Shown piece by piece: positions 1 to 10,995 of a DNA stretch of 64,000 nucleotides; positions within the stretch are counted from its first letter, which is position 1, and every line of letters begins with the position of its first letter. The notes beneath the pieces were generated by a model that was given only the letters and a program-made list of their open reading frames with translations, made no database searches and was not told the DNA's origin. Source of the stretch: Alteromonas sp. KUL49 (GTDB taxonomy: Bacteria; Pseudomonadota; Gammaproteobacteria; Enterobacterales; Alteromonadaceae). Both the position numbers and the translations under genes were made by a program. The stretch is taken from contig NZ_BJKL01000005.1 of NCBI RefSeq assembly GCF_006538345.1, positions 62,001 to 126,000 on the forward strand, in the 5' to 3' direction.

Positions 1-704
1 CTGGCCTGCAGATATCTGACCGTTTAACGTCTCAGGTTCAAGGGTTGAACCAAGCCGTTCGTAACGCTAATGATGCGATTTCACTAACTCAAACCGCTGA
101 GGGAGCGTTGGCTGAGACAACGACTGCACTTCAGCGTATCCGCCAGCTGGCCGTTCAATCTCAAAACGGTATCAACAGCAGCGCGGACCGCAACGCGCTT
201 CAAAAAGAAGTTTCTGCACTGAGAACAGAAATTTCTCGTATTGCTACTGACACCCAGTTTGGTAGTGTTAACTTACTTGACGGAAACTTTTCGGCTAAGT
301 TTCTGGTTGGTGCTAACGGTGGTCAAACCATTTCTGTCAACCTGTCTTCGACGAGCTTAGGCTCTATCAGCGGCTTCAGTTCGACTGGCTTAGGTATCAC
401 GAGTAACGGTGTTGATACTGCTGATGGTGCTTCCGCGCTTCTTACAGACATTGACGCTGCAATTTCTGGCATCGGAGCTGTGCGTGCAGACCTTGGTGCT
501 TTGCAGAATCGCTTTCAATCTACTATCAGAAACTTAAGTAGTATTAGTGAGAACTTATCAGGCGCAAGATCTCGTATTCGTGATACTGATTTTGCTTCTG
601 AAACCGCAGATTTAACGCGTAATCAGATTGTTCAGCAGGCATCTGTTTCGGTTCTTAGTCAGGCAAATCAGCGCCCGCAAACAGCGCTTTCATTGCTAGG
701 TTAA
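1..704 (+). CDS. fliC: Flagellin, C-terminal part (5' end outside window)
   Basis: Flagellin polymerises into the flagellar filament outside the cell. The frame is open from base 3 (GLQISDRL and onward), so the gene begins before the window; the TTG at 45 is internal, not a start. By comparison with typical flagellins about 50 N-terminal residues are missing. The end of the D1 helix, a short variable D2/D3 region and the conserved C-terminal D0/D1 part are visible, including SRIRDTDFA and the terminal QANQRPQTALSLLG, which packs in the filament core and is recognised for export. It heads the flaG-fliD-fliS group and lies beside the glycosylation island, so it is a likely substrate for the Maf protein at 12448. 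A hairpin terminator follows. Confidence 0.96.
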   Translation, partial: GLQISDRLTSQVQGLNQAVRNANDAISLTQTAEGALAETTTALQRIRQLAVQSQNGINSSADRNALQKEVSALRTEISRIATDTQFGSVNLLDGNFSAKFLVGANGGQTISVNLSSTSLGSISGFSSTGLGITSNGVDTADGASALLTDIDAAISGIGAVRADLGALQNRFQSTIRNLSSISENLSGARSRIRDTDFASETADLTRNQIVQQASVSVLSQANQRPQTALSLLG

Positions 705-736
705 GCTATACTTCAACTTACCATGGTTGAGATGTT

Positions 737-767
737 ACGGGTGCTTGCGTAGGCAAGGGCCCGTTTT
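737..767 (+). terminator. Terminator after flagellin
   Basis: ACGGG and CTTGC (737-748) pair with GCAAG and CCCGT (753-764), with a two-base internal mismatch and a GTAG loop; the hairpin is followed by a short T stretch. It separates the highly expressed flagellin gene from flaG. No RNA folding was run. Confidence 0.65.
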
Positions 768-793
768 GTCGTTTCAATGGGAGGGTGGATTTC

Positions 794-1285
794 ATGGAAA
801 TTGTATCAAATCAGTTTGGCCAAAACTTTGCATCTGACGTCGTAGCGAAGGACGCCGCCAATGCTCCAGCACAACCGCGCCAGAATGCAGTTGTAGAAAC
901 AGCACCAGAAGAGCAGCAAAATTTATCGGATCAACAGCCGGGGCGAAACTCTGTCGACTTTCAACAGAGTACACAGCAAACTAGCAACAATACTACTCAA
1001 GCTTCTACAAATAGTGCCGATATATCTATACGAGAGGTTGAGAGCGAGTCGCTAAACGAAGCGGTTCGTGAAGTTGAATCGTTTCTTCAAACACAGAACC
1101 GTAATTTAACATTCAGTGTTGACGAGGAAACGAGCAAATCAGTAGTAACGGTAAAAGACTCTGAATCTGGTGACGTAATACGGCAAATTCCTTCCGAAGA
1201 AGTGCTAAAACTTGCCGAACGTATTCAAGAGCTCCAACAGGATGTAGGTAGCAGTGTGGGAGTTTTTATCAACAACGAGGTTTAA
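794..1285 (+). CDS. flaG: FlaG family flagellar protein
   Basis: The protein has 163 residues. The N-terminal half is low-complexity, rich in Gln, Asn, Ser and Ala. The C-terminal half (about 85-160) has the FlaG pattern: an amphipathic helix, paired strands around TFSVDEETSKSVVTVKD and the motif VIRQIPSEEVLKLAE. FlaG proteins influence filament length and assembly in polar flagella. I chose the ATG at 794 because GGGAGG lies 9 to 15 bases upstream; the frame also has a GTG at 785 inside that Shine-Dalgarno. It sits between flagellin and fliD, its usual place in Vibrio and Alteromonas. Confidence 0.9.
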   Translation: MEIVSNQFGQNFASDVVAKDAANAPAQPRQNAVVETAPEEQQNLSDQQPGRNSVDFQQSTQQTSNNTTQASTNSADISIREVESESLNEAVREVESFLQTQNRNLTFSVDEETSKSVVTVKDSESGDVIRQIPSEEVLKLAERIQELQQDVGSSVGVFINNEV

Positions 1286-1302
1286 TGAGGTCGAGGTAGC
1301 TC

Positions 1303-2739
1303 ATGTCTATTCAATCGCTGGGAGTGGGGTCTGGTTTAGCGCTAGATGACCTAGTCAGTCAATTACTAGAGGCTGAAAGACGTCCCAAAGAAGAAGCGCT
1401 TACTGCCAAAGAAGAGCAGAATGAAGCTGAGATTTCTGGGCTTGGCCAAATTAAATCCAAATTATCTGACTTCAAAGACTCCGTTGATGAACTCCGCAGT
1501 GATGCTGATATCAACGGACGCGAACCCATTATTAGTACACCTTCTGAAGACGAAGATACGTTAACTGCTGAAGCCTCCAACTCAGCGCTTCGTGGTAGTT
1601 ACGAGATTGTCGTAGAACAACTCGCCACCGGCAGCCGTATTGTTACCGACGATGGTGCATTTACGTCTTCTTCAGATTCCGTGCTCACTTCGGGAACGGG
1701 CTCTCTTACCTTTGATGTTGGTGGTAGTGAAAGTTTTACTATCAGTGTTTCCACGGGAATGACATTGACCCAACTCCGAGAAGCCATCAACAACTCTGAC
1801 GATAATTTCGGTGTTCAAGCGAATATCATCGATACTGGCACAAGTTCTGGTCCAAAACTTGTATTTACTTCTGACTCTACCGGAACCGGTAATGACTTGG
1901 TAATTACCAACGACACTGGTGCTGCGGAGTTAGACCGAGTATCTACGACGGGTGGTACAGCAAATATAAGTGCAGGGAACATTACTTCTGCGTCAAACGC
2001 AGTAGCGTATATTGATGGTATCCAAGTAGAAAGTGAGAGTAATGAATTCGAAAATACGATTCAAAATGTGTCGTTTGAAGTTCAAGAAGTTTCTTCACTA
2101 GATGCCAACGGTGATTTTCAAGCTACTACGCTTGAAATTGGATACGACAGAGATGGTTTAAAAAACAAAATCACAGACTTCATCGACAATTACAACAGCC
2201 TCATTAGTGAGATTGACACATTGACTCGTTACGGTCAGTCCGAATTAGAGGATGATGGTGCGCTGGCCGGTGATTCATTGCTCAGAGGAATTCAGAGCGG
2301 GCTCGCTTCGATAATTAGTGACAATGTTAACAACTCTCAACTCGGTAGTTTATTCCAGGTTGGTGTTGAGTTTACCGATGACGGCAAACTCGAAATAGGA
2401 ACGACTGATTTTGGTTTAGGCTCGGGTGAAGAGCGTCTCGACGATGCTATAGAGGATTACTTTGATGATATTGCGACTTTGTTTACAGACGAAGACGATG
2501 GTATCGCTACTAAGCTTTATGATTTTGCAGATCAATACACTAACTATAGCGGATTGATTAGTTTACGAGAAAATGCGGCCAAGGAAGAGCGTGACAGTTT
2601 GCTTGATGAGCGAGAAACACTTGAGCTTCGGATGTTGAATTACGAAGACATTTTAAGAGATAGATATTTAGGATTAGATTTAACGGTTGCACGGTTGAAT
2701 CAAACAGGTTCCGCACTTATTGCAGCCTTAGGCGTTTAA
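1303..2739 (+). CDS. fliD: Flagellar filament cap protein FliD (HAP2)
   Basis: FliD forms the cap at the filament tip that guides insertion of flagellin subunits. The 478-residue protein begins with the conserved GVGSGLALDDLVSQLLEAER segment. It has an N-terminal FliD domain (about 10-110), a variable Ser/Thr/Gly-rich middle region, and a C-terminal FliD domain (about 230-460) containing NYNSLISEID and coiled-coil-forming helices. Length is normal for the family. A GAGGT-type ribosome site precedes the ATG, and the gene lies 17 bases after flaG, consistent with one transcript. It is acidic, as is common for secreted proteins of marine bacteria. Confidence 0.95.
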   Translation: MSIQSLGVGSGLALDDLVSQLLEAERRPKEEALTAKEEQNEAEISGLGQIKSKLSDFKDSVDELRSDADINGREPIISTPSEDEDTLTAEASNSALRGSYEIVVEQLATGSRIVTDDGAFTSSSDSVLTSGTGSLTFDVGGSESFTISVSTGMTLTQLREAINNSDDNFGVQANIIDTGTSSGPKLVFTSDSTGTGNDLVITNDTGAAELDRVSTTGGTANISAGNITSASNAVAYIDGIQVESESNEFENTIQNVSFEVQEVSSLDANGDFQATTLEIGYDRDGLKNKITDFIDNYNSLISEIDTLTRYGQSELEDDGALAGDSLLRGIQSGLASIISDNVNNSQLGSLFQVGVEFTDDGKLEIGTTDFGLGSGEERLDDAIEDYFDDIATLFTDEDDGIATKLYDFADQYTNYSGLISLRENAAKEERDSLLDERETLELRMLNYEDILRDRYLGLDLTVARLNQTGSALIAALGV

Positions 2740-2758
2740 AGAGAGTTTTGGAGTTGTT

Positions 2759-3187
2759 ATGGCACTTAAAGGTATTAATGCGTATCGTAAAGGAAGTATA
2801 AAGCAGGACGTTGCGAATGCGGATCCCCACAGATTGACATTGATGCTATTACAGGGGGCCCTGGATCGTATTGCATACGCAAAAGGAGCGATGGAACGTA
2901 AGGAATTTGTAGCGAAAGCAGAGTATATCTCTAAAGTTAACGCAATTATTATGCATTTGAGAGATACTCTTGATCTAGAAGTCGGTGGCGAAGTGGCAGA
3001 AAACCTGTTTTCCCTATACGATTATATGATTGAGAGATTAAATGATGCGCACGTTAACAACGATATTGCCTTGCTTGACGAAGTAACGAGCTTGCTCACG
3101 CCTATAAGAGACGGCTGGGTACAGATTCCCGAAGCTGCCAAGCAAGAAGCGTATGAGGCGCAACGTCAAAAACGGCAGGCTGTGTGA
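2759..3187 (+). CDS. fliS: Flagellin export chaperone FliS
   Basis: FliS binds the C terminus of flagellin in the cytoplasm, preventing early polymerisation and delivering it to the export gate. The 142-residue, mainly helical protein carries the family signature: an early Tyr (INAYRK), PHRLTLMLLQGALDRI, and the later FSLYDYMIERL helix. It starts 20 bases after fliD with GGAG 6 bases before the ATG. Its stop overlaps the start of the next gene, suggesting translational coupling. Confidence 0.95.
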   Translation: MALKGINAYRKGSIKQDVANADPHRLTLMLLQGALDRIAYAKGAMERKEFVAKAEYISKVNAIIMHLRDTLDLEVGGEVAENLFSLYDYMIERLNDAHVNNDIALLDEVTSLLTPIRDGWVQIPEAAKQEAYEAQRQKRQAV

Positions 3188-3495
3188 ATCTAGACGAACT
3201 AAATCATCCATACACTCCCAAAGTGCTCGGCAAGATCAATCAGAGAATTGTCGAGCTCTTGCAATCACCACCCGATATCGATGTCCCTGCGCTAAATGCT
3301 TTACTTCAAGAGCGAGATGAAGTTATAAAAGCACACATGGATGCACTTGATGAAGATGCTCTAAGAGCATTTGCCAGTAGCGAAATAAAAGTTAATGACA
3401 ATTTGACGAAGCAGGCAGAAGGTTGGCTAGCATCGGCAAAAAATGATGTAACTCAGTTTGTTCGCAGTCAAGTGGCGATAAAGAAATACAAATAA
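3184..3495 (+). CDS. FliT-like small flagellar protein
   Basis: This 103-residue, mainly helical acidic protein starts at a GTG overlapping the fliS stop by 4 bases. FliT proteins are small chaperones for FliD, and a FliT-like gene directly after fliS is the usual arrangement. I see no unmistakable FliT motif, so the name rests mainly on position, size and helical pattern (for example LNALLQERDEVIKAHMDAL). No signal peptide or membrane segment is visible. It ends the flagellar block; a 71-base gap precedes the glycosylation island. Confidence 0.6.
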   Translation: MNLDELNHPYTPKVLGKINQRIVELLQSPPDIDVPALNALLQERDEVIKAHMDALDEDALRAFASSEIKVNDNLTKQAEGWLASAKNDVTQFVRSQVAIKKYK

Positions 3496-3542
3496 AAAGA
3501 CTTCGGAAGTTCTTTGGAAGCGTGAGGACTGATGACTAATAA

Positions 3543-5709
<2,167 letters not shown>

Positions 5710-5713
<4 letters not shown>

Positions 5714-6402
5714 ATATTGCCGTTATTCCCGCTCGTGGTGGTAGTAAACGCATTGTTGGTAAGAATATTCGAGAGTTTGTTGGTAAGCCACTGATTGCGT
5801 ATTCAATAGAAGCTGCGCGAGAAAGCCAGCTTTTCGATGAAATCATAGTGACTACCGATTCCGATGATATTGCCAATGTATCAATAGCGAGTGGCGCGAC
5901 CTATATAGTTCGCCGAGACGATGAGCTTGCCAATGACCACATAGGTACGTTTCCAGTGGTTAAACATGCAATTCAGCAGTATGAGCAAGCGGAATGCTCT
6001 GTGGATTACGTTTGTTGTATTTATGCCACTGCACCCTTTATTTCTTCTGAGAGATTAAAAGAAGGCATAAATCGTCTTTCAGCAGACGATTCAAAATACT
6101 TTGCTTTTTCTGTGACGAGTTTTCCTTTCCCTGTTCAGCGCTCCATCCGTTTGTCGGAAGGTGGCGTTACTCCCGTGCATCCTGATCAAATAGGTAAGCG
6201 CTCACAAGATTTGGAAGAATATTATCACGATGCTGGTCAGTTCTATTGGGGTACAAAAGCAGCATGGCTAGAGAGTAAAGCAACCTTTGCAACTCATAGT
6301 ATTCCCGTAATTTTGCCAAGATACCTAGTGCAAGATATTGATACCCAAGAAGACTGGAAGCGAGCGGAACTAATGTATCGCGCTTACAAAATGTCAGAAT
6401 AA
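5710..6402 (+). CDS. pseF: Pseudaminic acid cytidylyltransferase, PseF
   Basis: PseF activates pseudaminic acid with CTP to give the CMP-sugar used by the flagellin glycosyltransferase. The 230-residue protein begins MNIAVIPARGGSKRI, the CMP-sialate-synthetase nucleotide-binding loop, and includes VTTDSDDIA and the late metal-binding segment VQDIDTQEDW. It starts with GTG overlapping the pseC stop. Within this family the neighbouring pse genes, rather than any single residue, point to pseudaminic acid instead of sialic or legionaminic acid. Confidence 0.93.
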
Positions 6403-6403
6403 T

Positions 6404-7346
6404 ATGACTGATAAAATTTTACTCATTAGAATGGCGGAAGCTGGTGATGTGCTATCAGTGGGACTTCCCGCCGTTCGTTACTTCAAAACAAAGTTTCCAA
6501 ACGCTGATATTAGCGTTTTGACTTACGGCGATTGCGCAGGCTTTTTTACTATAGCCGAGCCGAGTGTGAGCCTAATAACACTTCCCCAAGACGAATGGCC
6601 AGAGAATATTATCAATGCTATTGAAACGTTCTTAGGGCTGGCTGAAAAGATAATAGGCCAAGGGTTTAGTCGCATCGTAAATTTAGATACGGCATTTATG
6701 CCATGCTTTTTGGCGCGTTTTTTTAAAAGACGCGGGTGAGGCAGTCGAAGGCAATCTGATCTCATTTTCTTTTGATGAGTTGATTGGCGGAATACAGCAA
6801 GAAACGCTATCACCCGAGCTTGTGACAAACCCTGAAATGTATATCAATAGTACCTGGTTCGGTTTTTCCCAGTGGTATAGTCGTTGGTGGGAGTCGGACA
6901 ATCTTCCAGATCGAGGGTATTGCGAATATTACTTAGCGCGTTGCTGCGGGTATTCGGATATCACCATGGATATGTCTCTTCCTTACAAAGAAAAAGCCGA
7001 TAAGAAGCCATACCTCGCCATTTATCTTGGGCATGAAGCACGCAGTATCATAGATGCTCCAAGCCTTTTGTCATTGCTCGACGAAAACCATATTGAATAT
7101 GAGTTGTTAGGCGACAGTGACCCTATTGAAAGATCGTTATCTATTATAGGAAATGCAGAGTTACTTGTGACAACAGCGTCTGCCTTTCAGTGGTACGCCG
7201 TTGCGACGAATACACCTACACTGTTGATTAGTGGCCAATTTGATCCTCGCCTAACCATGCCAGATTTTGCTACTACACTGAATGAGAAAGTTGATGCAAA
7301 CGTCTTAGTAAATGACATTTGTGAATTGTTGGAGAAGGCTAAATGA
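6404..7346 (+). pseudogene. GT9-like glycosyltransferase, frameshifted at T7
   Basis: The frame from 6404 stops at 6737-6739, and the other half reads to 7346 in the next frame. Removing one T from the seven-T run at 6718-6724 joins them into one 313-residue protein (reading FLARFLKDAGEAVEG across the join). The N terminus ILLIRMAEAGDVLSVGLPAV and the late VTTASAFQWYAVATNTPTLL resemble the glycosyltransferase family 9 (heptosyltransferase-like) GT-B fold. It lies between pseF and pseI with a 1-base gap before and a 4-base overlap after. It could be an assembly error, a decayed gene or a slippage switch; the sugar it transfers is unknown. Confidence 0.75.
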
Positions 7347-8401
7347 AGCACGATGTACGCATTGGCGATAGACTCATTGGTCCTGATGAACCCCCTTTTA
7401 TTATCGCTGAACTCAGCGGTAATCACGGCCAAGACCTCGCACTAGCAGAACAAATGGTGGATGAAGCGGCAAGAGCCGGTGCTCATGCGATTAAGTTGCA
7501 AACGTATACCGCTGATTCAATGACCCTTGATGTTGATTCTGACGATTTTGTTATCGGTGAAAAAGACAGCTTATGGGCCGGAGAAAAACTACATACCCTG
7601 TATCAAAAAGCGGCTACTCCTTACGAGTGGCATGAGACACTCTTCAAACGCGCGAATGATTTGGGAATGTTGGCGTTTAGTTCTCCCTTTGATTGTGACG
7701 CTGTGGACTTTCTAGATAGCTTGCACGTTCCTTGTTTTAAGATTGCATCGTTTGAATTGACTGATTTGCCCTTGATTGCTCATGCAGCAAGTAAAGGAAA
7801 ACCTCTTATTATGTCGACCGGTATGGCAAGCTTAGCCGAAATCGAAGAAGCGGTAACGTGTGCTAAAGAACACGGTTGTGACGACATTATATTGCTCAAA
7901 TGTACCAGTACGTATCCCGCTGATCCCAGCAATACCAACCTGATTACTATTCCTAACATGAGGGAGGCTTTCTGCTGTCAAGTTGGCTTGAGCGACCATA
8001 CCGGCGGTATAGGTGCTGCCGTTGCGTCTGTTGTGCTCGGAGCTAGTGTTATAGAAAAACACTTCGTTCTCAATCGACATGATGGTGGAGTAGATGCTGC
8101 GTTTTCACTAGAACCTGAAGAACTAAAGGTGTTAGTTGTTGAAACTGAGCGCGCGTGGAAAGCGATAGGAAGAGTACAGTATGGAGGCTCCAGTGCAGAA
8201 CTTGCGTCGAAGCAATACCGTCGTTCTATCTACATTAGCAAAGACGTAAAAAAAGGCGATTTACTCAACTCTGAGAATATGCGAATTGTAAGGCCGGCAT
8301 TTGGACTACCGCCCAAGCACTGGAAAGAAGTTGTCGGTAAAACAGCAACGCAGGATTTACCCAAAGGCACCGCACTTTCATGGGAGCACGTTGCTCTGTG
8401 A
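7343..8401 (+). CDS. pseI: Pseudaminic acid synthase, PseI
   Basis: PseI condenses 6-deoxy-AltdiNAc with phosphoenolpyruvate to make pseudaminic acid. The 352-residue protein has the NeuB-type TIM barrel with FIIAELSGNHGQ near residue 20, HAIKLQTYTADSMTLD, the substrate motif KCTSTYPADP and the metal-binding HFVLNRHDGGVDAAFS region. A C-terminal antifreeze-like SAF domain (about 285-350) includes VRPAFGLPPKHW. Length is normal. It overlaps the preceding frameshifted gene by 4 bases and the preferred pseG start by 4 bases. Confidence 0.95.
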   Translation: MKHDVRIGDRLIGPDEPPFIIAELSGNHGQDLALAEQMVDEAARAGAHAIKLQTYTADSMTLDVDSDDFVIGEKDSLWAGEKLHTLYQKAATPYEWHETLFKRANDLGMLAFSSPFDCDAVDFLDSLHVPCFKIASFELTDLPLIAHAASKGKPLIMSTGMASLAEIEEAVTCAKEHGCDDIILLKCTSTYPADPSNTNLITIPNMREAFCCQVGLSDHTGGIGAAVASVVLGASVIEKHFVLNRHDGGVDAAFSLEPEELKVLVVETERAWKAIGRVQYGGSSAELASKQYRRSIYISKDVKKGDLLNSENMRIVRPAFGLPPKHWKEVVGKTATQDLPKGTALSWEHVAL

Positions 8402-9429
8402 CGGCGTTTGTTTTTATGTGTGAGGCTGGTGCTGAAGCAGGTGTTGGTCATTTGTTCAGGTGTATGGCGCTAGCACAAGCAGCCCGTGATCAGGGAGTGG
8501 ATAGTCATTTTTTAGTGACGGGAGAAGGGGCCGATATCGCCAAAGCGCAATTTGATTGGGATTTTCCCATTGTTGAATATTGCGAGGGGAAGAGTAACGC
8601 TGAAATTCGCGCCAACATAGAGCCGGCGCTGACGACACTGTTGTCGCGACTTGGTACTGCCGTTCTGGTTGTTGATGGATATTCCCTTCCCTTTGATCTA
8701 GTTGAGCAAGCTAAACCTTTAGTCAGCTGTATCGTTGCTATGGACGACGGTGACAAACGCTTCGTGAATCTCGCAGATATTGTTGTAAACCCTGCAGCGA
8801 CACATGACTCGTATCATGATAAATCACCAACTGCACATTTATGTGTGGGGGGAGAATACAGGCTGCTTCGGCGAGACTTTTTGTCGTTAAGTCCACGGCC
8901 TGTTTATGCACGTCATGGCCTAGTGATTTGCTTTGGTGGTAGTGATCCCGCCCAGCTGACTATTCCTTTGCTCAAGTGTCTAGATACTTTGGGTTTTGAT
9001 ACCCCAGTTCGTGTTATCACCGGTACGGCAAATCCTTATCATGAGCAAGTGAGTTCACTTTGCAGAACGTTGAATTACCCTGTGCAGCATATTCACAATT
9101 GTCAAGATATGGCGCAGGTGTGGAGTAGTGCAAAGCTAGCGGTAAGTGCTGCTGGGGGGAGTCAATTTGAATTAGGAGTGTGTCAAACACCTTCCATACT
9201 CGTTACCGTTGCCGATAATCAAAAAGCCGCTTCACTTCTTGCTGTGAATGAGGGCTGGTGCGACGTGGTCGACAAATCGCTTGGCGCTGAAGTAATAGCT
9301 GCTCGCATTGCCAACCTATGCACAGATGAAGAAAAACTTGCTCGAATGCAACAGAATGCAGAAGGGCGTTATGACGCGCTGGGTGCTACTAGGATTTTGC
9401 AGGTCATTGCCGAGGTGATTCGTGATTAG
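8398..9429 (+). CDS. pseG: UDP-sugar hydrolase PseG
   Basis: PseG removes UDP from UDP-2,4-diacetamido-2,4,6-trideoxy-L-altrose, the step before PseI. The protein has a GT-B-like fold with GVGHLFRCMALAQA near the start, AMDDGDKR, and the nucleotide-binding CFGGSDPAQLT and SAAGGSQFELGV segments. I prefer the GTG at 8398, which overlaps the pseI stop as GTGA and gives 343 residues, because family members start shortly before the G.GH..R motif; an ATG at 8380 would add 6 residues. The stop overlaps the next gene by 8 bases. Confidence 0.9.
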   Translation: MTAFVFMCEAGAEAGVGHLFRCMALAQAARDQGVDSHFLVTGEGADIAKAQFDWDFPIVEYCEGKSNAEIRANIEPALTTLLSRLGTAVLVVDGYSLPFDLVEQAKPLVSCIVAMDDGDKRFVNLADIVVNPAATHDSYHDKSPTAHLCVGGEYRLLRRDFLSLSPRPVYARHGLVICFGGSDPAQLTIPLLKCLDTLGFDTPVRVITGTANPYHEQVSSLCRTLNYPVQHIHNCQDMAQVWSSAKLAVSAAGGSQFELGVCQTPSILVTVADNQKAASLLAVNEGWCDVVDKSLGAEVIAARIANLCTDEEKLARMQQNAEGRYDALGATRILQVIAEVIRD

Positions 9430-9985
9430 CGTTAATTCAACTCCCGGCGGTATTGAAGTAAGTGGTTATCAGATAGTACTCGTTCCAGTTCAAGAGCATC
9501 ACTTAGACTTGCTCAGGACATGGCGAAACAGTGATTTTGTGCGTCAGCAGATGGTTAATACTCAGCTAATCAATGAGGCACAGCAAGGGGCTTGGTTTAC
9601 TAAGTTAAAAACCGATAGCTCTCAACAACATTGGGTGGTTTACTACAAAGACACCCCCATAGGCGCTACCAATATTCGAACCTCAGATAACACGCCTGTT
9701 AGCGAAGCCGAGGAACTGGCACCTGGTCTGTATATTGGAGAACCTAAGTATCAGGGAAATATCATTGCTTTTGCACCAACATTGGCACTCTATGATTATT
9801 GTTTTGACTATCTTAAAATCAACGCGTTACGAGCAGAAGTTAAGCAAGATAATATTGCTGCGATGAATTACAATAAAAAGCTAGGCTATCGAGAAGTAGA
9901 CCGAAAAGACATGGTGACCTTGATGGTCGACAGAGAAAGTTATCGAGCAGATACCACAATGATAAAGCGGTTTTTGTCTCGCTAA
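9422..9985 (+). CDS. pseH: GNAT N-acetyltransferase, probable PseH
   Basis: PseH acetylates the 4-amino group of the PseC product using acetyl-CoA. The 187-residue protein has a GNAT layout: an N-terminal LLRTWRNSDFVRQQM segment typical of PseH and related sugar acetyltransferases, central strands (PIGATNIR), and a late INALRAEVKQDNIAAMNYNK stretch with the acetyl-CoA-binding helix. It starts at a GTG overlapping pseG. With it all six pse functions are present in one operon. Assignment relies on family plus context. Confidence 0.85.
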   Translation: MISVNSTPGGIEVSGYQIVLVPVQEHHLDLLRTWRNSDFVRQQMVNTQLINEAQQGAWFTKLKTDSSQQHWVVYYKDTPIGATNIRTSDNTPVSEAEELAPGLYIGEPKYQGNIIAFAPTLALYDYCFDYLKINALRAEVKQDNIAAMNYNKKLGYREVDRKDMVTLMVDRESYRADTTMIKRFLSR

Positions 9986-10004
9986 ATAAAGATTGAGGGC
10001 AAAC

Positions 10005-10244
10005 GTGAGCAATCAAGAAAAGTTAGTACAAGCGTTTAGTGATGCATTGGGTATAGCCCAAGACTTGGTTCAAGATACGCTGGAATACAATACCATTAAG
10101 GAGTGGGATTCAACTGCGCATATGGTACTGATTTCAGAGTTGGAAACGGTTTTTGACGTAATGCTCGATACGGACGATATTATTGATATGAGTTCAGTAG
10201 CGAAGGCAAAATCTATACTGGGAAAATATGACGTCACCTTCTGA
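10005..10244 (+). CDS. Acyl carrier protein
   Basis: This small acidic 79-residue protein has the ACP four-helix pattern. The phosphopantetheine site is Ser36 in EWDSTAHM, where most ACPs have DSL rather than DST. It probably carries a thioester-bound acyl or aminoacyl group for its neighbours: SDR reductase, AMP-ligase and the LuxC/LuxE-like pair. I chose the GTG at 10005 because GAGGG sits 5 bases upstream; a TTG at 9993 also exists. The 3' end overlaps the next gene by 17 bases. Confidence 0.85.
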   Translation: MSNQEKLVQAFSDALGIAQDLVQDTLEYNTIKEWDSTAHMVLISELETVFDVMLDTDDIIDMSSVAKAKSILGKYDVTF

Positions 10245-10995
10245 ACAGCTGTCTTTACGTGATGGGTCTGTGCTGGTGACAGGTGCCACAGGCGGCATTG
10301 GGCGTGCAATTGTTGAACTTCTCAGCAAGCGTGGTACCACTGTGTTTGCTGCGGGCAGAAGTAAAGCTGCTTTAGAGGCTCTGGTCGAGAGTACTTCTGG
10401 TCATGTTATTCCCCTCCAGTATGATGTCACTGACGAAAAGTCAGTTAAAGAAGCGTTTCGTTCCATTCAAAAACAACAGCTTGAACCTAATGTGGGAATG
10501 CTGGTGGGCTTGGTCAACAATGCTGGGGAAATGAAAGAAGCTCCGCTGCTTGCGAGTAACATGGACTTACTCAAACATCAGCTTAATGTGAACTTTCTCT
10601 CTGCATATCAACATATGCAACTGGCAAGTCGCCTTATGGCGCGCAGTCGACACGGCGCCATCGTCAATGTGGTATCTCAGATAGGAGAGCAAGGTAATGC
10701 TGGGTTGAGTGCCTATGCAGCGAGCAAGGCTGCGCTAACAGGCGCGACAAAATCATTGGCAAAAGAACTCGCACCTATAGGTATTCGAGTCAACGCAGTT
10801 GCACCAGGGTTTATTGAAACAGAGCTCACGGCCCATTATGACGATGCTCAGCGTGAGAGAATATTTTCACGTATAGCGTTAAAAAAAGCAGGTTCAGCAG
10901 AATTAGTTGCTCAGGCCATCGTGTTTTTATTAGACGACGCTTCTAATTATACGACAGGGCATGTATTACCCGTGGATGGCTTGTTCCAGCCATGA
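10228..10995 (+). CDS. SDR oxidoreductase, FabG-like
   Basis: This 255-residue classical short-chain dehydrogenase has the cofactor site TGATGGIG at residues 18-25, NNAGE, and the catalytic Ser plus Tyr163-x3-Lys167 (YAASK). It ends with PVDGLFQP, near the family's usual C terminus. It resembles 3-oxoacyl-ACP reductases; being next to an ACP supports reduction of an ACP-bound acyl group, although a sugar or hydroxyacid substrate is possible. It overlaps ACP by 17 bases and the AMP-ligase by 4 bases. Confidence 0.85.
   Translation: MTSPSEQLSLRDGSVLVTGATGGIGRAIVELLSKRGTTVFAAGRSKAALEALVESTSGHVIPLQYDVTDEKSVKEAFRSIQKQQLEPNVGMLVGLVNNAGEMKEAPLLASNMDLLKHQLNVNFLSAYQHMQLASRLMARSRHGAIVNVVSQIGEQGNAGLSAYAASKAALTGATKSLAKELAPIGIRVNAVAPGFIETELTAHYDDAQRERIFSRIALKKAGSAELVAQAIVFLLDDASNYTTGHVLPVDGLFQP

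Noticed and set aside
45..704. Flagellin start at the TTG at position 45
   Set aside because: The frame is open to base 3 with conserved flagellin residues upstream (GLQISDRLTSQVQ), so the true start is outside the window.
3500..3520. Small hairpin between the FliT-like gene and pseB
   Set aside because: The stem is short, interrupted by a bulge and not followed by a T tract; too weak to call a terminator.
6718..6728. Programmed ribosomal frameshifting at the T7A4 tract
   Set aside because: Joining the frames needs a +1 step; the tract lacks a known +1 signal (no internal Shine-Dalgarno plus slow codon that I can see), so slippage, error or decay is simpler.
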